This document shows, one piece after another, positions 1-7,138 of a stretch of DNA of 64,000 bases. Location: NCBI GenBank assembly GCA_013112715.1, contig JABFGB010000010.1, positions 1-64,000 of the forward strand. Reading direction: 5' to 3'. Source of the stretch: Chloroflexota bacterium (GTDB lineage Bacteria > Chloroflexota > Anaerolineae > Aggregatilineales > J027). The position numbers and the translations under genes are program-made. Numbering within the stretch: position 1 is the stretch's first letter; every line of letters begins with the position of its first letter. The notes under the pieces are model-generated. The model was not told the DNA's origin. It saw nothing but the letters and a program-made list of their open reading frames with translations, and made no database searches.

Positions 1-102
1 CTCAGCAAAGACTATGAGCTACTCCCGGCAACGTCTGAAGCGTGGATTTATCTCACCAGTGCTCGCCTGTTATGGCGGCGTTTGGCTCAGTCCAACACTT
101 AG
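1..102 (+). mobile_element. IS5-type transposase, C-terminal end only
   Basis: Frame 1 is open from the first base to TAG at 100-102 and reads LSKDYELLPATSEAWIYL followed by a Leu/Arg-rich tail. The LSKDYE..P.TSEA-I-L pattern is characteristic of the last helix of IS5/IS4-group DDE transposases (recalled family knowledge). The rest of the element lies off the window. Bases 103-120 would hold the right terminal inverted repeat, but this cannot be proven without the left end. Confidence 0.75.
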
Positions 103-147
103 TGTCTTCTCTTTCCATTTGGTCTCTTAGAATTCACAGACCGCCGG

Positions 148-603
148 ATGTTGGAAACACAGTTTGAGACCCTCCAACGGATTTTTAAACAAGCGCTTGT
201 CCCCGGCTCAAATGAACATCTGACCAAGTTGCAAGAGGAACTGACCGCCTATTTTGAGGGTACATTGCACCAGTTTACTGTTCCGTTGGTCTACCCCGGC
301 ACACCCTTTCAACAAAAAGTCTGGTCGGCACTGCTGGAAATCCCCTATGGCAAAACGTGGTCATATGAAGCACTGGCGAATCATGTTGGCGCGGAAAAGG
401 GGCAGCGGGCGGTGGGTCACGCCAATGGCCTTAACCGGATTGCGATTGTCATCCCCTGTCACCGCGTCGTCAACAAAGATGGCAAATTAGGGGGATATGG
501 CGGGGGTCTATGGCGCAAACAATGGTTGCTGGCCCTCGAAAATGGTCAACATCCAGCGGTAATAGATGACCCAACCCAGCAAGGCCAACTCCCTCTGTTT
601 TAA
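148..603 (+). CDS. ada: O6-alkylguanine-DNA alkyltransferase domain, probably the 3' half of a disrupted ada gene
   Basis: Encodes a methylated-DNA-protein-cysteine methyltransferase domain that takes alkyl groups from O6-alkylguanine onto its own cysteine. The acceptor motif IPCHRV (Cys near residue 104), the preceding ANGLNRIAIV and the following GGYGGGLWRK are intact, as is the helix-turn-helix region (FQQKVWSALLEIPYGKTWSYEALA). The frame stays open upstream to the transposase stop at 102, and 121-147 still reads GLLEFTDRR, which continues the LLEFTDRRMLE motif known from full-length Ada proteins. No Shine-Dalgarno precedes ATG 148. I infer an Ada protein whose DNA-binding N-terminal half was removed by the IS. 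A free-standing Ogt is the alternative. Expression of the remnant is uncertain. Confidence 0.8.
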   Translation: MLETQFETLQRIFKQALVPGSNEHLTKLQEELTAYFEGTLHQFTVPLVYPGTPFQQKVWSALLEIPYGKTWSYEALANHVGAEKGQRAVGHANGLNRIAIVIPCHRVVNKDGKLGGYGGGLWRKQWLLALENGQHPAVIDDPTQQGQLPLF

Positions 604-704
604 TGAGGCCATTGTGAGAAATTGCACAGGTGGGTTGACCCGCTAAGAACCCACCTTGTACAATCGGCGTATACCTCATAGCAAAAATCACTACAGGGTT
701 CGCC

Positions 705-1499
705 GTGCCATCCCAAAAACCAATTGTCCAACTCCATGCCCTCTCCAAAAGCTATACTGAAACCGATCACAAGCGAGTCATCCTTGATGAAGTGACCGTC
801 AATTTTTACGAAGGCGAGTTTGCGGTGCTGCTTGGGCCATCTGGCAGCGGCAAAAGCACCATGTTGAACTTGATGAGCGGGATTGATGCGCCCGACAGTG
901 GACGGGTCAGCGTCAACGAGACTGACATTACGGCCCTCAGCGAACATGCCCGTACTATCTTTCGCCGTAATCACATCGGCATCATTTTCCAGTCGTTTAA
1001 TCTCATCCCGACGCTGACGGTGTTGGAAAATGTGACCCTGCCGTATGAATTGCAAGGAAATTCACGCAAACAGGCCCAAACAAAAGCCGTTGAGGTTTTA
1101 GGTAAAGTCGGCTTGGCGGGGCGCGAAAAAAGCTATCCCGACAGGCTTTCGGGGGGACAGCAGCAGCGGGTCGCTATCGCACGGGCCATTGTGCATCAGC
1201 CAGATTTGATTGTGGCGGATGAACCCACTGGCAATCTCGACCATCATACAGGCGAAACTATCCTCCAGTTACTGCTCGACATGACGCGCAACGCTGGCAA
1301 AACCCTGATTATGGCAACCCACAGCATGGACATCATCCCCTATGCGGATCGGGTGTTTCGGATTGAAGATGGCAAATTGATTGAGGATACTGAACGGTTG
1401 CGCGTGGGGGCGGAAATCAAAGCCGAACTTGAAAAGAAAATGCACGCTGAATTGGCCCATTCAATGGCCCAACTCGAAAATAATGGGAGCGGCCTGTAA
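705..1499 (+). CDS. ABC transporter ATP-binding protein, MacB/LolD type
   Basis: 264-residue ATPase subunit of an exporter-type ABC system. Walker A GPSGSGKS is at residues 44-51, the Q-loop follows in [12 protein letters not shown], then the signature LSGGQQQR, Walker [13 protein letters not shown] and the H-loop in MATHS. The [17 protein letters not shown] stretch is typical of the MacB/LolD/FtsE subfamily. The start is GTG with only a weak AGGG upstream. A C-terminal helical tail of about 30 residues exceeds the minimal domain. It lies 3 bases before the FtsX-type permease gene, so the two form one operon. Likely role is mechanotransmission or lipoprotein/peptide export across the cytoplasmic membrane. 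The substrate is unknown. Confidence 0.95.
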   Translation: MPSQKPIVQLHALSKSYTETDHKRVILDEVTVNFYEGEFAVLLGPSGSGKSTMLNLMSGIDAPDSGRVSVNETDITALSEHARTIFRRNHIGIIFQSFNLIPTLTVLENVTLPYELQGNSRKQAQTKAVEVLGKVGLAGREKSYPDRLSGGQQQRVAIARAIVHQPDLIVADEPTGNLDHHTGETILQLLLDMTRNAGKTLIMATHSMDIIPYADRVFRIEDGKLIEDTERLRVGAEIKAELEKKMHAELAHSMAQLENNGSGL

Positions 1500-1502
1500 A
1501 AA

Positions 1503-4091
1503 ATGTCCTCCACGCTGCTCCGTATCATGCTGCAATATATCCGGCGGCGCTCCATTCAAAGTGTGCTGCTGATTATCGGGGTGATGATCGGCGTCGCCAT
1601 GATGGTTGCCATTGACATTGCCAACAACAGCGCCAGCAAAGCCTTTGAACTCAGTACCGAGTCCATCACAGGCAAAACAACGCATGAAATTACAGGTGGG
1701 CCAAATGGGTTGGATGAGACGCTCTATACCCAAATCCGTACCGAGATTGGCTGGCAAAATTCCGCGCCAGTGGTGACGGATTATGTCGTCGCGCTGGAGC
1801 TAGACAAACAGCCGTTACGCCTGTTTGGAATTGACCCATTTGCCGAGCCACCCTTCCGCAACTATATCAATACCGATAACGCGATTGATACGGGCACAGA
1901 TGAGCCGGATATGCTGGCATTGGGGCGATTTTTTATCCAGCCCAACACCATTTTGATGGGGGAGGATTTAGCCAAGCAGTACAATATTCGGCCCAATGAC
2001 ACCCTGACATTGCAATATGGGGATAAGACCTATACGGTCACGGTGATTGGGTTGCTGCGAACATCGGATTCATTAGCCCGTCAAGCGTTGCAAGGCATGG
2101 TCATTGCCGACATCAGCACGGCCCAAGAATTGTTGGGGATGCAGGGCAAATTGAGCCGGATTGACCTGATTATTGACCCCGAAACACCGGAAGGCCGCGC
2201 CGTGATGTCCGATATTAAAACCATTTTGCCGCCGGGGGCATCCTTGATGACGGCCCGTGCGCGGAGTGAAGCAGTGGGGCAGTTGACAGATGCCTTCAAA
2301 TTAAACCTGACTGCCCTTAGTTTATTGGCGCTGGTGGTGGGCATGTTTTTGGTCTACAACACCGTCATGTTCAGTGTGGTACAGCGCCGCCCCGTCATCG
2401 GGATTTTACGCAGTATCGGGGTGACACGCCGCCAAATTTTTGTATTGATTATCAGCGAAGCCCTGCTTCTCAGCAGCATCGGGGCATTGTTCGGCTTGGG
2501 ATTGGGCATTATTTTGGGACGGGCAACAGTTGAAGTTGTGACACAGAGCATCAACGATGTGTTTTTTACCGTCACCGTGCAGTCGCTATATGTCTCAGCA
2601 TTTACGCTGATTAAAGGCTTTGTAATGGGGGTAGGGGCAGCCCTATTTGCGGCCTTTTTACCTGCCTATGAAGCGACCAATACCCCACCCATTAGTGCCA
2701 GCCGCCGCAGTGATCTGGAACAGCGCACCCTCAAAATGATCCCCTATATCACGATTGCGGGCATCGTCATGGCGATTGTCGGGGTGGGATTGCTGCGATT
2801 CAAGGCCTTAATGATTAACTTCGCCGGGATATTTTCCATCATCAACGGCTTGGCACTGCTGACGGCGCTGGTTGTGTTGTGGATAATGCCCGTTTTGCCA
2901 CCACTGACCGGGAAATTGGGTGGACTGGTTGGGCGGATGGCCCCACGCAGTATTTTACGCAATCTCAGCCGGACGAGTGTGGCAATTGCGGCCTTGATGC
3001 TGGCGGTGAGTGTAATCGTCGGTGTCACGATTATGGTGGGGTCGTTTCGTATTACGGTTGAGGATTGGCTGGGTCAAACACTGCGAGCCGATGTATTTAT
3101 CAGTCCCCCGAATGGTACAGCCAGCCAAAGCGGAACCCCTATCAGCCGCAATTTGATTGAACGGGTTGCCCAAGTTGAGGGGATTCGCCACGTCGTCTAT
3201 ACCCGTCAGACACAAGTGGCAGAGGTCGGCGATGATCGGCCTGTGCCCTTGAGTGCGATAATGAGCGATATTTCGGAGGATCGGCGTCATTTTATACACA
3301 AGGTGGATTTGAGCAGTGCCGAAATCTATGATCGGGTGGTGAATGGCGATGCTGTCCTGCTGACGGAGCCTTTTGCCAACAGTCGGGGTATTGAATGGCG
3401 CGATGATTTGACCATTACCCTGCTGACCGAGCAAGGGCCGCATGAATTCGGGGTGCTGGGTATTTACCAAGATTACACCACCAGTCAGGGGCATGTCACG
3501 ATGGGGCTTGAAGCCTATCGCTCCTATTGGAAGGATGACAGCATCACGGCGATTGGGGCATATGTTGAGCCGGGAGCCGATATTGATGCAGTGGTGGCGC
3601 GGCTGCAAGATGAACTTTCGGGATCGCAACTGCTAATCCAATCCAACCGGGAACTGCGCCAGAGTGCGATGGAAGTGTTTGACCGCACATTTGCGATTAC
3701 GGGGGCGCTGAATTTATTGGCGACAGTGGTGGCGTTTATCGGCATTTTGAGCGCGTTGATGGCCCTGCAATTAGAGCGGCGGCGGGAAATTGGCATTATG
3801 CGCTCCAATGGGCTAACGCAGAAACAAATGCTACGATTGACCCTGTGGGAAACGGGGATTATGGGGACGGTGGCGGGGATTATGGCGATGCCAGTGGGTT
3901 TGGCGCTGGCAATGGCGCTAATTAAGGTGATTAATCTGCGGAGTTTTGGCTGGTCAATGGAGATTTTTATCCGGTGGCAGTTTTTCGCGCAGGCCTTTGC
4001 TGTAGCCATTCTTGCGGCACTACTGGCGGGGTTATATCCGGCGTGGCGCATCGGACGGATTCAGCCAGTGGAGGCGATACGGTCAGAATAA
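1503..4091 (+). CDS. ABC transporter permease with two FtsX domains
   Basis: 862-residue permease partner of the preceding ATPase. An N-terminal membrane segment (about 18-40) is followed by a MacB-type periplasmic domain (about 45-255), then three membrane helices (about 265-385) forming the first FtsX domain. The layout repeats: paired helices near 415-465, a helix near 490-515, a second extracytoplasmic domain (about 520-720) and three terminal helices. The motif LERRREIGIMRSNGLT near 755 matches VQRRPVIGILRSIGVT near 295, showing the internal duplication. This long double-FtsX form is typical of LolCDE/YknZ-like systems of Gram-positive and Chloroflexota genomes. ATG follows the ATPase stop by three bases. 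Confidence 0.94.
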   Translation: MSSTLLRIMLQYIRRRSIQSVLLIIGVMIGVAMMVAIDIANNSASKAFELSTESITGKTTHEITGGPNGLDETLYTQIRTEIGWQNSAPVVTDYVVALELDKQPLRLFGIDPFAEPPFRNYINTDNAIDTGTDEPDMLALGRFFIQPNTILMGEDLAKQYNIRPNDTLTLQYGDKTYTVTVIGLLRTSDSLARQALQGMVIADISTAQELLGMQGKLSRIDLIIDPETPEGRAVMSDIKTILPPGASLMTARARSEAVGQLTDAFKLNLTALSLLALVVGMFLVYNTVMFSVVQRRPVIGILRSIGVTRRQIFVLIISEALLLSSIGALFGLGLGIILGRATVEVVTQSINDVFFTVTVQSLYVSAFTLIKGFVMGVGAALFAAFLPAYEATNTPPISASRRSDLEQRTLKMIPYITIAGIVMAIVGVGLLRFKALMINFAGIFSIINGLALLTALVVLWIMPVLPPLTGKLGGLVGRMAPRSILRNLSRTSVAIAALMLAVSVIVGVTIMVGSFRITVEDWLGQTLRADVFISPPNGTASQSGTPISRNLIERVAQVEGIRHVVYTRQTQVAEVGDDRPVPLSAIMSDISEDRRHFIHKVDLSSAEIYDRVVNGDAVLLTEPFANSRGIEWRDDLTITLLTEQGPHEFGVLGIYQDYTTSQGHVTMGLEAYRSYWKDDSITAIGAYVEPGADIDAVVARLQDELSGSQLLIQSNRELRQSAMEVFDRTFAITGALNLLATVVAFIGILSALMALQLERRREIGIMRSNGLTQKQMLRLTLWETGIMGTVAGIMAMPVGLALAMALIKVINLRSFGWSMEIFIRWQFFAQAFAVAILAALLAGLYPAWRIGRIQPVEAIRSE

Positions 4092-4155
4092 TTACCCATT
4101 CCGTTTTATGTGGATATAGGGGAAAACATCGTTAGTATCACAAGTGAAACGGGAT

Positions 4156-4196
4156 GCGTTTGTCAAACGCCAGCGTTTGATATGGCGTAGCGCCAT
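4156..4196. repeat. overlapping short inverted repeats
   Basis: GCGTTTG occurs at 4156 and again at 4173, with CAAACGC between at 4164-4170. CAAACGC can pair with the upstream copy or form the perfect 18-base palindrome at 4163-4180. A second hairpin, ATGGCG-TAG-CGCCAT, follows at 4182-4196. There is no T-run, so it is not a simple terminator. The trailing ATAATTGAC also precedes the dispersed repeat at 5658. It lies between the permease gene and the propeller gene. Confidence 0.5.
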
Positions 4197-4290
4197 AATT
4201 GACCGTTAGGATTTGGAATTTGTGATAGGGAACTCAGGTGGCGACTTCGGGGTATAGTTTTAAAGAAAAACGGTGAAAGGTGAAGTCGTC

Positions 4291-5256
4291 ATGCAACGTT
4301 GTCTCATCGTCACGATACTTGCGCTGCTGATTTTTGTCCCCATGGCGCAGGCCAAATCCGAAATCACAGAATTTCCCGTGCAAAGTGGTTCGCATCCTCA
4401 CGATGTCGCGCCTGCTCCCGATGGCACAGTCTGGTTTACGGCTCAATTTTTGGGTGCATTGGGGCGGCTTGATCCCGAAACAGGTGAGTTTCATCATATT
4501 CCATTGGGCAGAGGCTCGCAGCCACATGGGGTTATTGTTGGGCCGGATGATGCCGCTTGGGTAACAGATGGGGGTCAAAATGCGATTGTGCGGGTAGACC
4601 CCGAAACGGAAGCAGTTGAAGTATTCCCCCTACCCGATGACGCGTCGAATGCCAATTTAAACACGGCGACTTTTGATGGGAATGGCATCCTCTGGTTTAC
4701 CGGGCAAAATGGCATTTATGGGCGGGTTGATCCAGAGACGGGCGAGGTAGAGGTGTTTGATGCGCCGCGTGGTCGTGGACCATATGGGATTGCCACCACG
4801 CCGGACGGGGATGTGTATTATGCGTCGCTGGCGGGCAGCCATATCGCCAAAATTGATATTGAGACGGGTGAAGTAACCGTCATTGAGCCACCCACGCCGA
4901 ATCAAGGGGCACGCCGCATCTGGTCAGATTCAGAAGGGCGCTTGTGGGTCAGCGAATGGAATGCAGGGCAGCTTGGGATGTATGACCCGGCGGACGAATC
5001 GTGGCAAGAATGGCGTCTGCCCGGTGACAATCCCATGCCCTATGCAGTGTATGTGGATGAGCGGGATGACGTGTGGTTGAGTGATTTTGGCAATAACAGC
5101 CTTGTGCGTTTTGACCCCGAAACCGAAACTTTTGAGACGTATGCTATCCCGAATGCGGGGGCAGCGGTGCGGCAAATTTTGGGACGGGAAGGCGAGGTTT
5201 GGGGTGCGGAATCGGGCGCGGATAGTTTGATATTGGTGGCGCTTGAGGTTGAATGA
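4291..5256 (+). CDS. secreted Vgb-like beta-propeller protein
   Basis: 321 residues from ATG 4291, chosen because AAAGGTGAAG lies 6-10 bases upstream. An in-frame GTG 18 bases earlier would overlap that site. A signal peptide is visible (MQRCLIVTILALLIFVPMAQA, cleavage before KSE). The mature part has six to seven blades built on the repeat P-x-G-I/V...DG-x-W-F/V-T...I/L-GR-x-D-P-E-T, as in virginiamycin B lyase and related propellers. The fold assignment is firm, the enzymatic one is not: the PHG-type histidine is kept in the first blades but is Tyr in PYAVYV and PYGI and absent in the last blade. Treat as an exported propeller of unknown ligand, not a proven streptogramin lyase. Confidence 0.85.
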   Translation: MQRCLIVTILALLIFVPMAQAKSEITEFPVQSGSHPHDVAPAPDGTVWFTAQFLGALGRLDPETGEFHHIPLGRGSQPHGVIVGPDDAAWVTDGGQNAIVRVDPETEAVEVFPLPDDASNANLNTATFDGNGILWFTGQNGIYGRVDPETGEVEVFDAPRGRGPYGIATTPDGDVYYASLAGSHIAKIDIETGEVTVIEPPTPNQGARRIWSDSEGRLWVSEWNAGQLGMYDPADESWQEWRLPGDNPMPYAVYVDERDDVWLSDFGNNSLVRFDPETETFETYAIPNAGAAVRQILGREGEVWGAESGADSLILVALEVE

Positions 5257-5263
5257 TAAGGAT

Positions 5264-5302
5264 TCGGGGATTGACGGCGTTTGGCCTCGTCCCCGATTTT
5301 TT
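5264..5302 (+). terminator. rho-independent terminator after the propeller gene
   Basis: A perfect 7-bp stem, TCGGGGA at 5264-5270 with TCCCCGA at 5290-5296, encloses a 19-base loop and is followed by TTTTTT. It begins 7 bases after the propeller gene stop. Confidence 0.7.
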
Positions 5303-5335
5303 GGCATATCAATCAAATCAATTTGGCGGATTATT

Positions 5336-5371
5336 GACACGCGGGGATAAATCCGCCGCGCTGAAGCTAGG
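5336..5371 (+). repeat. dispersed palindromic repeat, family 1, copy 1
   Basis: Member of a family with an imperfect hairpin (ACGCGGGGATAAATC, then CGCCGCG) and a conserved GCTGAA-(T/G)CTAG tail. It shares 33 of 36 bases with the copy at 5658 in the same orientation. The two copies bracket the small membrane-protein gene. Confidence 0.75.
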
Positions 5372-5438
5372 TAAAAACGGGCTATCAAGATAAACTTGGC
5401 TATACTAAACTCCAAAAACTCGACGGAGTGCAGCTATT

Positions 5439-5645
5439 ATGGCAATCAAGTTTATAGCTGGCTTGATGGTGACTATAATGGGCGGGATAGGGCTATTTGC
5501 CCCTCATTGGCTGATAAACCTTGACCGCTCTCTAAACCCATTTTCCAAGCATTTTCCAAATACCCCATCGGCAGGGTATGTGAAGGTTTTAGGTTTTTGC
5601 CTCTTCGTTGGCGGCTTGTTATTTACCATCAGATATGACCTATAG
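5439..5645 (+). CDS. small two-helix membrane protein, unknown function
   Basis: 68 residues. Two hydrophobic segments are visible, residues 3-24 (KFIAGLMVTIMGGIGLFAPH) and 47-63 (VKVLGFCLFVGGLLFTI), joined by a polar loop (NLDRSLNPFSKHFPNTPSAG). CGGAG lies about 12 bases before the ATG, a long but possible spacing. I do not recognise the family. The gene sits exactly between two direct copies of dispersed repeat family 1, so it may have been copied or moved with them. A spurious reading frame is possible, but the clear hydrophobic pattern and the start site favour a real gene. Confidence 0.55.
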   Translation: MAIKFIAGLMVTIMGGIGLFAPHWLINLDRSLNPFSKHFPNTPSAGYVKVLGFCLFVGGLLFTIRYDL

Positions 5646-5657
5646 AAGCGCATAATT

Positions 5658-5693
5658 GACACGCGAGGATAAATCCGCCGTGCTGAAGTTAGG
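5658..5693 (+). repeat. dispersed palindromic repeat, family 1, copy 2
   Basis: Direct-orientation partner of the copy at 5336, with G to A and C to T changes in the hairpin arms. It is preceded by ATAATTGAC, also seen after the inverted repeats at 4196. Confidence 0.75.
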
Positions 5694-5698
5694 TTATG

Positions 5699-6082
5699 TT
5701 ACTCGTCATCATTCTTTTTGCGGTGTTTTTCCAAAAAATCATCCTCCCAAGCTCTTGCTTTTGCTCGAAATTCAAGTCTTCTCTGAGAATCTGACCACTC
5801 CGCATAAGTCGCAATTGGCACGATAGGCAGCAAGGCAGTGCTTGGTCGTGGAAATCGCGTCTCATACCACATATAGATTATGCCCTTTGGAATGCCATTA
5901 TCTCTAATAAACTTTTGGGCCATTCCGGGCCATTCTGGATGGTATAAATCTCCACAAAAAGTATCACCAGCCGAAGTAACTCGAATGTCGTGTTTTTTAC
6001 ATTGCCATGTGTCTGATTCAGTCAAACGTTCGGCATGTTGGCAAAATGGGCAACTGGGTACGTCAAGCCCTCCATAATTCAT
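5699..6082 (-). CDS. Cys-rich zinc-ribbon-like protein, paralogue A
   Basis: 127 residues from the ATG at 6082, which has GGAGGAA 5 bases upstream; an in-frame ATG 18 bases earlier has no such site. The family is not recognised. Conserved with the neighbour: SCPFCQ-A, a second Cys with K-H-I (WQCKKHDI), FC-DL-HP-WPGMAQ-FI, GIP-GI-Y-W, and P-ATYA-WSD followed by a charged helix. The four cysteines and histidines could bind one zinc. A central Pro-rich linker (RFPRPSTALLPIVP) is longer than in the paralogue. About 30 bases separate the two genes, which probably arose by tandem duplication and are co-transcribed. Confidence 0.75.
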   Translation of the reverse strand: MNYGGLDVPSCPFCQHAERLTESDTWQCKKHDIRVTSAGDTFCGDLYHPEWPGMAQKFIRDNGIPKGIIYMWYETRFPRPSTALLPIVPIATYAEWSDSQRRLEFRAKARAWEDDFLEKHRKKNDDE

Positions 6083-6113
6083 GCTATTCCTCCAATCCAT
6101 ATTCAGTGTTCAA

Positions 6114-6479
6114 TCAGAACCACGCATCATCGCCATAGATTGAGCGGTATTTGCTTTCCCAATCAGCTTGCTTTTCGCGGCGGTGTGCTTCTTTTTCTTC
6201 GTCTGACCACGCCGCATAGGTTTCGATGGGGGCAAGTGGATATTTTTGATGCGTATAGACTCCAACCCATGTATACATTATGCCAGCGGGGATACCTTCA
6301 GAACTTATAAATTCTTGAGCCATGCCGGGCCATTTCGGATGAGATAGGTCAGCACAAAACATTGCATGAGAAAACGTGATTTTGATTTTATGCTTTTGGC
6401 ACTCAATCGTATTAAATTCACTTGATTCTTGGGCATATTGGCAAAACGGACAACTCGGAACGTCTCCACCGTTTGGCAT
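6114..6479 (-). CDS. Cys-rich zinc-ribbon-like protein, paralogue B
   Basis: 121 residues from the ATG at 6479, preceded by GAGGAGGG at 6-bp spacing; an upstream TTG would put that site inside the gene. It shares the layout of paralogue A: SCPFCQYA, ECQKHKI, FCADLSHPKWPGMAQEFI, GIPAGIMYTW, PIETYAAWSDEEKEAHRRE. Spacing between Cys pairs is nearly identical in the two proteins. No signal peptide or membrane helix is seen, so it is probably cytoplasmic. Function unknown. Upstream lies a CTACAA-tailed hairpin that separates this pair from the small membrane-protein pair. Confidence 0.75.
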   Translation of the reverse strand: MPNGGDVPSCPFCQYAQESSEFNTIECQKHKIKITFSHAMFCADLSHPKWPGMAQEFISSEGIPAGIMYTWVGVYTHQKYPLAPIETYAAWSDEEKEAHRREKQADWESKYRSIYGDDAWF

Positions 6480-6577
6480 GACGTCCCTCCTCAATTGGAT
6501 TTAGTGTTTCTATTGTCGCTGAGGATGAGAGATTAGGCAAAACGGGGATGATAATTAGAGGGAGAATACCAAAAACA

Positions 6578-6606
6578 GGGCAGGTCTTAGCCCTGCCCCT
6601 ACAAGT
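6578..6606 (+). repeat. hairpin with CCTACAA tail, family 3
   Basis: GGGCAGG at 6578-6584 pairs with CCTGCCC at 6592-6598 and is followed by CTACAAG. Hairpins with unrelated stems but the same CTACAA tail occur near 11093 and 26081. It lies downstream of a minus-strand gene (6634), so it may also act as that operon's terminator. Confidence 0.55.
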
Positions 6607-6633
6607 GTCAGATTTGGTAAAGCACCGGAAGCG

Positions 6634-6885
6634 TTATTTCGCCTCGGATGAGGATTTTTGCAATTTGACTCGCAAATCCGCCACTTCTTCGAGCAGCTTG
6701 CGTTCGCGCTTTTGGGTACGCAACAGGGTCATGAGCACGATGAAAAACATCACCCCCAAGACGATAATGCCGATGGCCTCACGCACATCTACATCTACAT
6801 CCACATCGTTATCAATCGGGGGGCTGGCAGGGCGCTGATTGGTGTTTTCGGTCTGGGTTTCCTCTTTTAAGATTGGGCTGTTCAT
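6634..6885 (-). CDS. single-helix membrane protein with coiled coil, paralogue A
   Basis: 83 residues: acidic N-terminus with a DVDVDVDV run, one membrane helix (EAIGIIVLGVMFFIVLMTLL, about 36-55), then basic RTQKRERK and a short leucine-heptad helix (LLEEVADLRVKLQ). AAAGGAGG lies 8 bases before the ATG. Its start overlaps the stop of the upstream paralogue by ATGA, implying translational coupling. The helix, basic anchor and coiled coil are conserved between the two. Family not recognised; a membrane scaffold is a guess. Confidence 0.75.
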   Translation of the reverse strand: MNSPILKEETQTENTNQRPASPPIDNDVDVDVDVREAIGIIVLGVMFFIVLMTLLRTQKRERKLLEEVADLRVKLQKSSSEAK

Positions 6886-7115
6886 ACTTTAGCCTCCTTT
6901 GGAGTGGCCTTTTGTAATTCCTTTAGTTGGTGTTCCAACAACTGGCGGGTGCGTTTTTGGGCACGGAGCATGGCAAAGAGCAAAACGATGCACACAATCC
7001 CCAGCACAATCACCCCAACGGTGTCTTCAACTTCAATACTGTTCTCTTGGTTGGATGCAGGCTTCTCATTCATCGTATAGGGCTGCTCCAATATTTCATT
7101 GGTCGTGTAAGCCAT
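6882..7115 (-). CDS. single-helix membrane protein with coiled coil, paralogue B
   Basis: 77 residues with a membrane helix (DTVGVIVLGIVCIVLLFAMLR, about 31-51), a basic stop-transfer patch (RAQKRTR) and a short leucine-rich helix. It matches paralogue A in the pattern GVIVLGI..VLL..LLR-QKR-R-LLE. AGGAGG precedes the ATG by about 9 bases. It is the upstream gene of the pair and follows the radical SAM gene by 23 bases on the same strand, so all three may be one transcript. Function unknown. Confidence 0.75.
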   Translation of the reverse strand: MAYTTNEILEQPYTMNEKPASNQENSIEVEDTVGVIVLGIVCIVLLFAMLRAQKRTRQLLEHQLKELQKATPKEAKV

Positions 7116-7138
7116 TCTTTCGACCTCCTATTGACTTC

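Noticed and set aside
2955..3629. 224-codon antisense frame in the FtsX permease gene
   Set aside because: Lies wholly within a well-supported gene; His/Arg/Pro-rich translation without domain features.
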